Below, piece by piece: positions 41,852 through 49,249 of a DNA stretch of 49,863 bases (its first letter is position 1; each line of letters opens with the position of its first letter). The notes under the pieces are model-generated. The model was not told the origin of the DNA and ran no database searches. It worked only from the letters and a program-made list of their open reading frames with translations. Made by a program: the position numbers and the translations under genes. The stretch is from an archaeon. GTDB taxonomy: Archaea > Thermoproteota > Nitrososphaeria > Nitrososphaerales > CADDZS01. Location of the stretch: the NCBI GenBank assembly GCA_021792315.1, contig JAJYUX010000003.1, positions 1-49,863 of the forward strand. The letters are read 5' to 3'.

Positions 41852-42369
41852 CTCCTTTTTTGTGGCAAGCCGGAAAGGTCGCGAACATCTATCAGAGCTC
41901 GAAGCTCACTTGGACAGCAGCTTCCTGAAGACATAAGCCCCACTCATAGGTCAAGACCTTCCGGTCATGTGAACAAAGGGGTCAGCTAAGCCAAAGGAGG
42001 GGTAGTTAGAGTAAGAATTTCATGGATGAAATTACTTACATGTCGGTCATAGGTAAAGAGATTCGTTTCTACGACCACATAATTCTATATTTCTTTATGA
42101 ATCACCAAAAATAGTGTAAAATCGCAAGTCCGAGCTATTCAGCTAAGCAGCTGATTTGAGTACCCGTATTCGCGTATAAGGTGCTAATTCTGGTGGTTAG
42201 TTAGAACCGGATTGAAAGCTGCTCAAAAAGTCAACGAATAATCAACATTTGGGTGTAGTTAGTCTCGAAAACGACTCGCCATTGCCGGCAGTCGATTGAA
42301 GGAAAGAGCAATTACTTTAGGCTACATCAATCTACTTAAGGATTCAGACCTCACAATTCATAAAAATGA
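41852..42369. other. 518-bp non-coding region upstream of the surface protein
   Basis: No coding frame is convincing. The left part is probably the 5' flank of the IS110 copy. An imperfect inverted repeat GTAAGAATTTCAT-gg-ATGAAATTACTTAC lies at 42011-42039 (one bulged base). The right end holds AT-rich promoter-like DNA (CTACTTAAGG near 42335-42344) about 30 nt before the start of the next gene. No CRISPR or RNA gene is seen. Confidence 0.5.
42011..42039. repeat. Imperfect inverted repeat
   Basis: GTAAGAATTTCAT / ATGAAATTACTTAC around GG: 13 pairs with one bulged T. Position beside the IS110 flank suggests a transposon-end or regulatory hairpin, not determined. Confidence 0.4.
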
Positions 42370-43962
42370 GTGCAAAGAATGAGGATTATGGCCACTCGCA
42401 AGCCAATCAAGTTGTCAAAATTCAAGTTTAAGCTCTTCATGCATATTCGCAGAGAAAGGGGCATTTCGTCTCTTGTTTCGTTGCCAGTCATTGTGGTGCT
42501 GATGCTGATTGTTGCTACTGCCGGTTCGTATGGAATTGGGAGAGCGGCTGCGCAAGGCACGGGCCAATATTCCATTACTTCCACAATCACAGTCGCTACG
42601 AACGAGCAGAGCTTCGGCGGTTCGATAGCAGTCAACCCTGCCACGAACACCATCTATGTCACAGATGCGCAACGCAATGTGACTTCAGTTATCAACGGAG
42701 CGACAGGGGCAGTGACAGCGACTGTGGCGATGGGTGGTATTCCTGACATGCTCGCCGTTGATACTGTCACCGGAATGGTGTATGTGACTGTGGAAGGCGG
42801 GAACGGTGAGAGCGTTGCAGTAATTGACGGATCTACCAACTCTATCGTTACAAGCATATCTACAGGTGGCTCGAGCAGCTGCGAGAGCCTAGCTGGAATT
42901 GACGTTGATTCATCAATGGACCTCGTGTATGTGTCCGCGGATACATACAATTCTTCCACAGGCAACTGCACTCCAGCGCTGGAAGTCATTGACGGTTCCA
43001 CCAACACCCTGAAGACGACCATTCCTGGATACGGTCCGGGAAACGTCGCAGTCGATCCTTCCACGCACCGGATTTACGTGACGCAGTATCTAGGGGCGAA
43101 TGTAATTTCTGTGATTGACGGAACCAGCGACGCCTTCGTCACCAACATCACCGTGACGGGAGGAAACCTTCAAGGAATTGCGGTGAACCAGGCGGCCAAT
43201 CTGCTCTACGCCGCGGAGAGCATGCCTTGCCTTTGCAATGGCTCACTCCTCGTGTACGATGGCTCAACGAACACACTGACCTCCAACATAACAGTTCAGG
43301 AGTTTCCTATGCTTGTTAGCGTAGATGAGACGACGAATACTCTATTCGTGGCGAGTCAGCTTGCTCAGCTCGACATTGTCAGCGGATCCACCAACGCCGT
43401 AACGCAATCTTTGGCGGTTGGTCAAGGCTTTTCGGAAGAATTTGGTATCGTAGTAGATTCAACAACAGGGACAGTTTATGCCCTTGTTGCGGAGAGCACC
43501 GGCGCCATAGATGTGTTTGCCATTAGTTCCTCCTCAGGCACGTCGACTTCGGCTAGTACAATAAGCACTTCCATCTCGACCACAACAAGTTCTACATCTT
43601 CATCTACGACTACAACAACTAGCACTCTCACGTCAAGTAGCACAACCAGTGTCACGACTTCGAGTCTTCCGTCAACTTCCAGTTCAGTATCAAGCTCTTC
43701 TTCAGCTTCGCTGTCGACGAGCTCGCTAGGAAGCTCTGCAACTAGTTCCAGTCAAACTACTTCAACAACTCAGATTTCAAATTCATTGGCATCTTCTACG
43801 ACTCAAACATCAACGTCTAGTAAATCGAGTCACGGTGGTGGGGGAGTCCCCGAGTTTCCGTTTCAGTTTGCAGCGACAGCTGCCGTAACAGTGCTCGTTG
43901 TCATTTCGTATTTGCTCTTTACGCGCCGCAGGAATATATCTGGGACGAAGCATCCGTTTTGA
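42370..43962 (+). CDS. Surface-anchored seven-repeat YVTN-type beta-propeller protein with PEFPFQ C-terminal tail
   Basis: 530 residues from a GTG (ATGs at 42379 and 42388 also possible). N-terminal basic stretch then TM/signal (GISSLVSLPVIVVLMLIVAT). Residues about 60-390 hold seven repeats of the form AVNPATNTIYVTDxxxNxVxVINGATxxV; examples are SIAVNPATNTIYVT, GMVYVTVEGG, LVYVSADTYN, RIYVTQYLGA, LLYAAESMPC, TLFVASQLAQ and TVYALVAEST. Seven blades make a full propeller. A Ser/Thr stalk of about 100 residues follows, then GGGGVPEFPFQF, one TM segment and RRR. The layout is that of a glycosylated cell-surface protein. Confidence 0.9.
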   Translation: MQRMRIMATRKPIKLSKFKFKLFMHIRRERGISSLVSLPVIVVLMLIVATAGSYGIGRAAAQGTGQYSITSTITVATNEQSFGGSIAVNPATNTIYVTDAQRNVTSVINGATGAVTATVAMGGIPDMLAVDTVTGMVYVTVEGGNGESVAVIDGSTNSIVTSISTGGSSSCESLAGIDVDSSMDLVYVSADTYNSSTGNCTPALEVIDGSTNTLKTTIPGYGPGNVAVDPSTHRIYVTQYLGANVISVIDGTSDAFVTNITVTGGNLQGIAVNQAANLLYAAESMPCLCNGSLLVYDGSTNTLTSNITVQEFPMLVSVDETTNTLFVASQLAQLDIVSGSTNAVTQSLAVGQGFSEEFGIVVDSTTGTVYALVAESTGAIDVFAISSSSGTSTSASTISTSISTTTSSTSSSTTTTTSTLTSSSTTSVTTSSLPSTSSSVSSSSSASLSTSSLGSSATSSSQTTSTTQISNSLASSTTQTSTSSKSSHGGGGVPEFPFQFAATAAVTVLVVISYLLFTRRRNISGTKHPF

Positions 43963-44062
43963 GTTCCTTCAGTTAAATGATTATGAGAACCCGTTTCTCA
44001 AAGAATCCAAACTCTACATTCGGCGGCAATAACGAGCAACTCCCTATACGCCTCTTTTGACC

Positions 44063-44368
44063 ATGGACTCTCGCGGGCGCGGCTTGCAAATGTTCTTCCA
44101 CCCAACAGCCTGCAAGGATTCTACCCAAGGAGACGGCTATGTGACAACATGGGGTTATGGGATCTATGAGTGGAATAATCTGGCTGCTACCTTTGATTCA
44201 TCTCAAGTCAAAGGGCCTCTCACATCGTCTTCAGGTAATGTTCGAGGCGGAAGTAGCGGTCACGGAATTCCGGAATTTCCGTTCCAGCTCATCGCAACAG
44301 TTACCCAGACGGCTGTAATTGTCATTCCATATTTGTTCGTAGCAAAACGTGAGAGAAAGCGAAGCTAG
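44063..44368 (+). CDS. Short C-terminal relative of the surface protein, probably a truncated gene
   Basis: From the ATG at 44063 (TTG at 44057 in the same frame) about 101 residues. The N-terminus (MDSRGRGLQMFFHPTACKDS) has no signal peptide. The C-terminus GHGIPEFPFQLIATVTQTAV, then a TM segment and KRERKRS, repeats the tail of the upstream protein (GGGVPEFPFQFAATAAVTV...RRR). Without an export signal it is likely the 3' remnant of a second surface-protein gene, or a recombination product, although a start further upstream cannot be excluded. Confidence 0.55.
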   Translation: MDSRGRGLQMFFHPTACKDSTQGDGYVTTWGYGIYEWNNLAATFDSSQVKGPLTSSSGNVRGGSSGHGIPEFPFQLIATVTQTAVIVIPYLFVAKRERKRS

Positions 44369-44430
44369 TCGCAATTAATTCGCATTGCACATGAATCTCA
44401 AGTAGAAACAGAAATGATATCCAGAATTGT

Positions 44431-44914
44431 CTACAGCCGACTAGCCCTGTGGCCTTCCAGTGTTGGAGTTCTCGTTTCATCGCGAATCTTGATTTTTCTT
44501 GCTATTTTCTTTCTGTTCCAGTCTGCCCAACTCTTGATTGCCTTCAAGTTGGAAGAGATGTACTGCGGGGCGTAGTGCTTTCCATCGCCCAGGGTTATTG
44601 ACTCTTCAAGCTCGTTGACGTAGTCTTGAGCCATGTCCTCGATCTCGTTTACAGAGAGCTCCGCAAATTGTCCAGAGGTTACGTTTCCTTTATGGCAGAA
44701 GGCGCATAACCTCCGAAGATAAATGTCAGCGGTGTATTCGCTTCCCCTCTTCAGATTTTCATGCCATCTTCGGAGATTAGGATCATTTTCAAGATACTGG
44801 AAGTACTTTGAAACCCCGATCTTACGCTGTCTTGCATTTCCGTTGAATAGAGTACTACTTCTTGGCAGCTCGTGGACTGCCTCGGTAGTAGTTATTGATG
44901 CTTGCAGCTTACCT
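44431..44914 (-). pseudogene. Tyrosine recombinase/integrase, N-terminal half only
   Basis: An open frame reads KYFQYLENDPNLRRWHENLK, RGSEYTADIYLRRLCAFCHK, VNEIEDMAQDYVNELEESIT, HYAPQYISSNLKAIKSWADW and RKIKIRDETRTPTLE, then stops. This is the SAM-like core-binding domain of archaeal tyrosine recombinases, ending just where the catalytic domain should begin. No good start codon exists upstream (TGA near 44916), and the Arg-His-Arg-Tyr catalytic domain is absent. It lies 74 nt from the 3' end of the tRNA at 44988, the usual place for an integrase beside its attachment site. Confidence 0.7.
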
Positions 44915-44987
44915 CACCTCCCAATGAAGAACTAATTCCTTCTTAACACGGCAAGATATTTTGCAAGACCCGGTCAGGTGGCGTAGG

Positions 44988-45119
44988 CGGGCCCGGTGGG
45001 ATTTGAACCCACGACCTACAGCTATCTCTGGATAGCACATAGGAGGATCGGCGCTGCCCATTGCACTGCCGCGCTATCCATGCTTCGCCGTGTCAAGAGC
45101 ACGACTGCGCTACGAGCCC
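44988..45119 (-). tRNA. tRNA with introns, best fit tRNA-Arg(CCU) with three introns
   Basis: Acceptor GGGCTCG/CGGGCCC (one G-U), discriminator G, T-arm GTGGG-TTCAAAT-CCCAC. The D-stem GCGC/GCGC closes only if about 22 nt (with a CGTG/CACG hairpin) leave the D-loop. Removing about 19 nt from the 5' anticodon stem and about 16 nt (CTATC/GATAG hairpin) after position 37 gives stem GCAGC/GCTGT and loop CTCCTAA, that is Arg(CCU), mature length 75 nt. The tRNA itself is certain; exact splice points and isotype are my manual fold. A TATA-like GATAAAT lies about 25-30 nt upstream. Confidence 0.75.
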
Positions 45120-45394
45120 TCAGAATTTCTCCAGTTGAAGAGCTGATTTATCATTTGCGAGAGACAAATAATCAGAAAACCAGTCGGATGAAACAGGAGT
45201 GAGAATCCTCATTTGGAGAAGCAAGACTCACCATCTCATTGCTCGAGTTTGATTATTACGATGATGGCAGTTTTGTCGATATGCTGGGACAATATTATCT
45301 CACTATGCCTTCATCATTTGTTTGACGCTATTAGTTCTCTACCAATGTTTTTATCTTGGATATTGGAGAACGTTCCGAAATTGCGGGAGTAAGA

Positions 45395-46021
45395 ATGAGT
45401 TTTTTCCAACAAAGCTTTGATTTGATCGCCAATCTCATCGGCAGTCTCGGTTATCTTGGAATATTTCTGCTCATGTTTCTTGAGGGAGCCACACTTCCGG
45501 TTCCCAGCGAAGTTGTACTGCCATTTGTTGGATACCTTGTGTTTGAAGGAAAATTCAATTTCTGGGTTGCGATTGTCGCAGCCACGTCGGGGGGTATTCT
45601 GGGAACTATAGTTGACTATTCAGTAGGATACTTTCTAGGAAGACCGGCAATTTTGCGATATGGGAGATATGTACATCTGAACGAAGAACATCTCAAAGTC
45701 TCTGAAAGCTGGTTCTTGCGGTTTGGTGACATTGTGGTCCTTCTTGCAAAATTTGTCCCCTTGTTCAGAACGCTGGTTTCATTCCCGGCGGGAATCGCAA
45801 GAATGAGGATGTCGAGATTTATAGCATTCACTACCATTGGAAGTATCATGTGGAATGTGTTACTTGTATACGTCGGCATTGTCGCTGGGCAAAACACTAC
45901 AAAAATAATTCAAACTCTATCTGGTCCTTACACTATAGCAGAAATTATCGTTGCTCTTGTAATTGTGGGGGTCTTGTACTCGTTTCTGCGACGCAATCCA
46001 GCAAGAATAAAGAATGTCTAA
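45395..46021 (+). CDS. DedA-family membrane protein (SNARE-associated/VTT domain)
   Basis: 208 residues from the ATG at 45395 (a TTG at 45356 would add 13 residues). The DedA core is GSLGYLGIFLLMFLEGATLP, VPSEVVLPFVGYLVFEGK, GTIVDYSVGYFLGRPA, FGDIVVLLAKFVPLFRTLVS, FPAGIARMRMSRFIAFTTIG and SIMWN. These include the conserved Glu and the FxRxxxxxxxG region. Members are lipid scramblases or flippases, some for undecaprenyl-like carriers. It overlaps the convergent next gene by 4 nt. Confidence 0.93.
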   Translation: MSFFQQSFDLIANLIGSLGYLGIFLLMFLEGATLPVPSEVVLPFVGYLVFEGKFNFWVAIVAATSGGILGTIVDYSVGYFLGRPAILRYGRYVHLNEEHLKVSESWFLRFGDIVVLLAKFVPLFRTLVSFPAGIARMRMSRFIAFTTIGSIMWNVLLVYVGIVAGQNTTKIIQTLSGPYTIAEIIVALVIVGVLYSFLRRNPARIKNV

Positions 46022-46605
46022 TCCACATGGTACGTCTTTCTCTCAATTTGCCGGACGACGTAGAATACGTAGAGTGTGACGGCGAGAATGGTCGTGCTAA
46101 GCTTTGTTGCGAAGACTAGATTCCAAGGTGTCTTGGGGTTCGGGAATTGATTGATGATGACATCCGGGTTGAGAGATCCCAACAAGTAATTCGTAGCTAT
46201 TTCTGCAGTCCATATCGCAAAATTGTAGAATACCTCATAAGCAGCCAACGCAATTCCAACGAACGCCAGTAGTTTGATAAATGAAATCTGTGTCTTGGTG
46301 AATTTTTCCATGTGCGGTTTTGCTAATTCAAAACTGGAATAGGTAAAGGCAAGCGCGGCGATCATGAGATAAGAGATGGGCTTCGCGTAGATTGGAAAGA
46401 TCGCCGGTGAAGGTATCTCAACGTTAACTAAAACGGCCCCAACAATATCTGTATGGCCTGTGATTTCAGCAGATATGCCGTAAGAAGTAATTAGTACGAT
46501 CACAAAAGAACAAACCAACACGATGATCTTGTGGATCAACTTGAACATGTTTGCCCCCTGAGTCCAAGATGAATTCTTGAACCGATTCATATTCGAACTT
46601 CCCAA
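46018..46605 (-). CDS. Membrane protein of unknown function
   Basis: 195 residues, about four TM segments: LIHKIIVLVCSFVIVLITSY, ISYLMIAALAFTYSSFEL, FIKLLAFVGIALAAYEVFYN and LSTTILAVTLYVFYVV. Soluble loops hold no recognised motif. The start may be 46605, or Met20 (MFKLIHKI, 46548), which gives a cleaner N-terminal TM. The family is not recognised. Its 3' end overlaps dedA by 4 nt. Confidence 0.7.
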   Translation of the reverse strand: MGSSNMNRFKNSSWTQGANMFKLIHKIIVLVCSFVIVLITSYGISAEITGHTDIVGAVLVNVEIPSPAIFPIYAKPISYLMIAALAFTYSSFELAKPHMEKFTKTQISFIKLLAFVGIALAAYEVFYNFAIWTAEIATNYLLGSLNPDVIINQFPNPKTPWNLVFATKLSTTILAVTLYVFYVVRQIERKTYHVD

Positions 46606-46644
46606 ATGGAAACTGTTTGACGTGAATCCTTCAGCCTAGAAAAG

Positions 46645-47037
46645 CTATTCCTTCGATAAGAAACTGGACTTTGCCAAGTAATTCTGATAGAGTCGTTCCA
46701 CACTTCTCTTGGTTATCTTGCCCTTGTGAGGCACGAATCCACCACTGAATTTCGAAGGAATGTGCATGAGTTCGTGGATTATCACTCTTTCTCTTTCTGC
46801 AACTGCAAGTTTGTCGTACTCTTCAGAAATCACTTCAACAATGTAGCGGGGTTGAATTGCCAATGCGTCAAACCAAATTCTTCCCATGCCGTGAATTCTA
46901 GCTTGTACACGTCTAGATCTGCTCCCAGTGCTCCTATAGAAATACAGACGAGTCTTGTCTATATGGCTCAGGGCAAGAGTGTCAATTAATCGGTGGGCGA
47001 TAACTTCGACGTCGGACGCCTTCTCGTACGAGATCAT
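46645..47037 (-). CDS. Small zinc metallopeptidase-like protein (HELMH)
   Basis: 130 residues. The zinc motif VIIHELMHIPSKFSGGFVPH (H88-E89-x2-H92, then a downstream His) is that of the small phage-type/archaeal putative metallopeptidase group. The N-terminus (VIAHRLIDTLALSHIDKTRL) is helical. No signal peptide, so cytosolic. Such proteins have unknown targets. It lies 12 nt downstream of the geranylgeranyl-reductase-like gene on the same strand, so co-transcription is likely. Confidence 0.85.
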   Translation of the reverse strand: MISYEKASDVEVIAHRLIDTLALSHIDKTRLYFYRSTGSRSRRVQARIHGMGRIWFDALAIQPRYIVEVISEEYDKLAVAERERVIIHELMHIPSKFSGGFVPHKGKITKRSVERLYQNYLAKSSFLSKE

Positions 47038-47049
47038 CGCTAACTCTTG

Positions 47050-48105
47050 CTAGTACGATGCAAAGATCTCTTTAAAGTCATTCAACCTAACTTCCATGCC
47101 AAATCGATCTTCCATTTTTTTCATATGGCGATACACCTTCAGCATCAATGGAAGTTGCTTCACCATATTGAACTTGCCCTGAATTTTCAGATTGATTATG
47201 TCGTACACGTAATTGAAATACTCAAAATTCTTCAGCACGGCCTTTCTGTAGGCAGGGAGGTCGTCCAGATTCTCACATAATAGTTGTGAACATTGGAGGC
47301 TAGGAATAATCCCTTCGCCAAGGAGTGGGAAAACCGTACCTATGGATTCCCCACAACCAACTACGTTTCCAAAGTAGAACGGTTCGCAATTCCTCGGTGG
47401 GGAGATGCGGATGGGCCTTCCAATCTTCCTCATAATCTGTCCAGGATTCTCTTTGTTGAACTCGTCTACGAATTCATTCTGGTTCTTGTTGAAATCTCCA
47501 GCACCGACAAAAGCCGAACCTTCCTCCAAAGGAAAGTACCAAAAATAACCTGATAGATGATTAAACGGTTTTATGAAGAAGTCGGTATGGGGTGTCTTTC
47601 CATTTGAATAATTGACCTTGAACTCCACGCAAGGTACCCACATGTCATCTTTGATTTTTGGCAAGAATGCCCGATGCAGACCTGTGCAGTCTATTATCAT
47701 ATCGTAGTTCTCATTCCTGAGCAGAGATGGAGTCGCCCTCACTCCGAAGTGGACCTTTTTTCCTTTGGTTAGATCAACTTCCAGCTGGTGCTTATCGAAG
47801 GTGACCAATCCTTTGAGAGGTATCTCTTTCGATTTTCCATTTCCCAAATCTACCTGCATTTCCTTTCCATTAAATAAGATGTAATCTTGAAAATCGATAC
47901 CTAGGGGTTTCATGATCTTAGTGAGTTCGTGCTTTGAAGTCCCCCATGCGCAGACCGCCCGGAATTCGCCCGCCTTTTGACGCTCGTAACCTGTAACATC
48001 GTGTTCGGTGCTCAATCTGTTGAGTAAGTAACTCCCTGCTACCCCTAAGCCTATAATTGCGATTTTCTTCACTAAGAGCTCACTAGCCGAAACATTGGTT
48101 CTCAA
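47050..48105 (-). CDS. FAD-dependent geranylgeranyl reductase-like oxidoreductase
   Basis: 351 residues from a TTG at 48105; a GTG at 48072 just before KKIAIIG is also possible. The dinucleotide motif IAIIGLGVAGSYLLNRL is at the N-terminus, then YERQKAGEFRAVCAWG (GG-reductase-like), IIDCTGLHRAFLP, FYFGNVVGCGESIGTVFPLL with GEGI (FAD end), matching the digeranylgeranylglycerophospholipid reductase superfamily. Such enzymes saturate isoprenoid lipid chains. A TATA-like TAAAAATATG on the minus strand lies about 26 nt upstream of 48105, supporting leaderless TTG use. It diverges from the histone gene. Confidence 0.88.
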   Translation of the reverse strand: MRTNVSASELLVKKIAIIGLGVAGSYLLNRLSTEHDVTGYERQKAGEFRAVCAWGTSKHELTKIMKPLGIDFQDYILFNGKEMQVDLGNGKSKEIPLKGLVTFDKHQLEVDLTKGKKVHFGVRATPSLLRNENYDMIIDCTGLHRAFLPKIKDDMWVPCVEFKVNYSNGKTPHTDFFIKPFNHLSGYFWYFPLEEGSAFVGAGDFNKNQNEFVDEFNKENPGQIMRKIGRPIRISPPRNCEPFYFGNVVGCGESIGTVFPLLGEGIIPSLQCSQLLCENLDDLPAYRKAVLKNFEYFNYVYDIINLKIQGKFNMVKQLPLMLKVYRHMKKMEDRFGMEVRLNDFKEIFASY

Positions 48106-48157
48106 AAAGAGATTTGGCTACCGCATATTTTTACTTTTTACATCAAGTCACTCAAAA

Positions 48158-48167
48158 GTTAAAATAC
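48158..48167 (+). promoter_or_regulatory. TATA-like box of the histone gene
   Basis: GTTAAAATAC lies about 35 nt before the TTG at 48197, placing transcription start at about 48188-48190 and a very short leader. Confidence 0.5.
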
Positions 48168-48196
48168 GCTCTTCGAGTTTTGCGATTCGAGGAATC

Positions 48197-48421
48197 TTGT
48201 CCGAAGCAGAATTCGGTCTAGCTGCCCTCTACCGGATAATCAAAAAATCAGGTGCAGAAAGAGTCAGCGATGAAGCATCTGAGGAGTTGAGACGCATCGT
48301 TGAACAAGTCGCTTCGCAGGTGGCGCAGCAGGCTACAGAACTTTCCGTGCATGCGGGAAGACATACTGTGAAGGCTTCGGACATAAGACTGGCGGCTAAG
48401 AATGTCCTCAGGAATCTGTGA
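48197..48421 (+). CDS. Archaeal histone
   Basis: 74 residues from a TTG at 48197, giving MSEAEFGLAALYRIIKKSGA, ERVSDEASEELRRIVEQVAS and VHAGRHTVKASDIRLAAKNV. This is a complete histone fold (three helices, RHTVKASDI typical). It packs DNA into hypernucleosome-like or tetrameric complexes. A longer in-frame start at 48095 would add 34 residues unlike histones. The stop codon lies 2 nt before the first base of the tRNA-Glu gene, so read-through co-transcription is almost forced. Confidence 0.95.
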   Translation: MSEAEFGLAALYRIIKKSGAERVSDEASEELRRIVEQVASQVAQQATELSVHAGRHTVKASDIRLAAKNVLRNL

Positions 48422-48423
48422 GT

Positions 48424-48584
48424 GCTCCGGTGGTGTAGTCCGGCCATCATTTTGATTCGCCTTGTGCGAATCGGAATTCACCGGAAAAGCATAGTGGCCT
48501 CTCGTCGGCGAAAACCGCTTTGAGAGAAATTTCACAAATGAAACTCAAGAGTCACTGACCCGGGTTCAAATCCCGGCCGGAGCA
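48424..48584 (+). tRNA. tRNA-Glu(CUC) with two introns
   Basis: Acceptor GCTCCGG/CCGGAGC, A73, T-arm CCGGG-TTCAAAT-CCCGG. Two introns: about 42 nt after CCATCAT, with hairpin GATTCGC/GCGAATC, and about 45 nt at the canonical 37/38 site. After removal the anticodon stem is GTGGC/GTCAC and the loop CTCTCGA, giving anticodon CUC (Glu) and a mature length of 74 nt. CCA is not encoded. A T-run (ATTTTTA) follows as a terminator. Confidence 0.9.
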
Positions 48585-48590
48585 TTTTTA
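48585..48590 (+). terminator. Oligo-T terminator after histone/tRNA-Glu
   Basis: TTTTTA directly follows the tRNA 3' end; in archaea a short T-run is enough to stop transcription. Confidence 0.5.
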
Positions 48591-48637
48591 CTATCACATA
48601 CAAAAAGATCCAAAAAGGCAAGGCGAGCACGCCTGCG

Positions 48638-49168
48638 TTAACGTCTATTGCGAATCTTGCGATTGATAGTAGGTAATTTAACTATCATTTCCCATGACCT
48701 TCTCCATCCCAACCTGGAATAAACTGGTCTACCTAACTTTGAAGCATGAAGCGTCATGTGATTGTAACCTTTCTTTCGACTCCACAGCATCGCTTCCTTC
48801 ACAATAGAAGAGGCAATACCTCTTCTTCTATACTTAGGGTCAGTGTACATGGAGAGAAGATAAGGGCTCTTTAGATTGCGCCACGAAGTCGGAGATGGCT
48901 GCAAATCCTTGATCCACACACAACCCCCACCAACTACTTCAACCGAATTCATGGCTAGAAAGCCCACGAATCGTTTCTGTCTCCACAATTGAATCATCCA
49001 CTTTTTGTATTTTCGATCCGCCTCTCTGAGCGATTCGGGGGTTCTACTTACTATGTCTTGAAACATTCTATGGCGTTGTTCAACAAGTGTATCGACATCA
49101 CATAGTCTTGCTTTTCTGATGATTATTTTATCTAAGTGCTGTTGCTTCGGCGCCTTTCTACGAGTCAA
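48638..49168 (-). CDS. GNAT-family N-acetyltransferase
   Basis: 176 residues. N-terminal IIIRKARLCDVDTLVEQR is the GNAT strand 1/helix 1. The acetyl-CoA motif is YLLSMYTDPKYRRRGIASSI (R-x-x-G-x-A with the usual Tx-V/TD lead), followed by EAMLWSRKKGYNHMTLHAS and GRPVYSRLGW. The acceptor substrate is unknown; small amines, peptides or protein N-termini are possible. The gene is opposite in strand to the tRNA and kinase genes. Confidence 0.88.
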   Translation of the reverse strand: MTRRKAPKQQHLDKIIIRKARLCDVDTLVEQRHRMFQDIVSRTPESLREADRKYKKWMIQLWRQKRFVGFLAMNSVEVVGGGCVWIKDLQPSPTSWRNLKSPYLLSMYTDPKYRRRGIASSIVKEAMLWSRKKGYNHMTLHASKLGRPVYSRLGWRRSWEMIVKLPTINRKIRNRR

Positions 49169-49249
49169 GGTACTTGGTCAATTGTTCACGTTGAACGTCA
49201 CTAAAAGCCGTTCCTACATGTTTATTGACAAGACTCATTTAGCCATGGA

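Noticed and set aside
39069..45015. 20-bp identity GGTGGGATTTGAACCCACGA between the two tRNA genes as att direct repeats
   Set aside because: It is the T-arm shared by both tRNAs and is expected without any integration event.
44996..45202. Frame beginning MGFEPTTYSYL on the plus strand
   Set aside because: It lies antisense over the tRNA gene; this peptide start is a well-known artefact of translating the T-arm backwards.
48095..48196. Longer histone start
   Set aside because: The additional 34 residues have no histone similarity and overlap the divergent gene's promoter; the TTG at 48197 gives the standard size.
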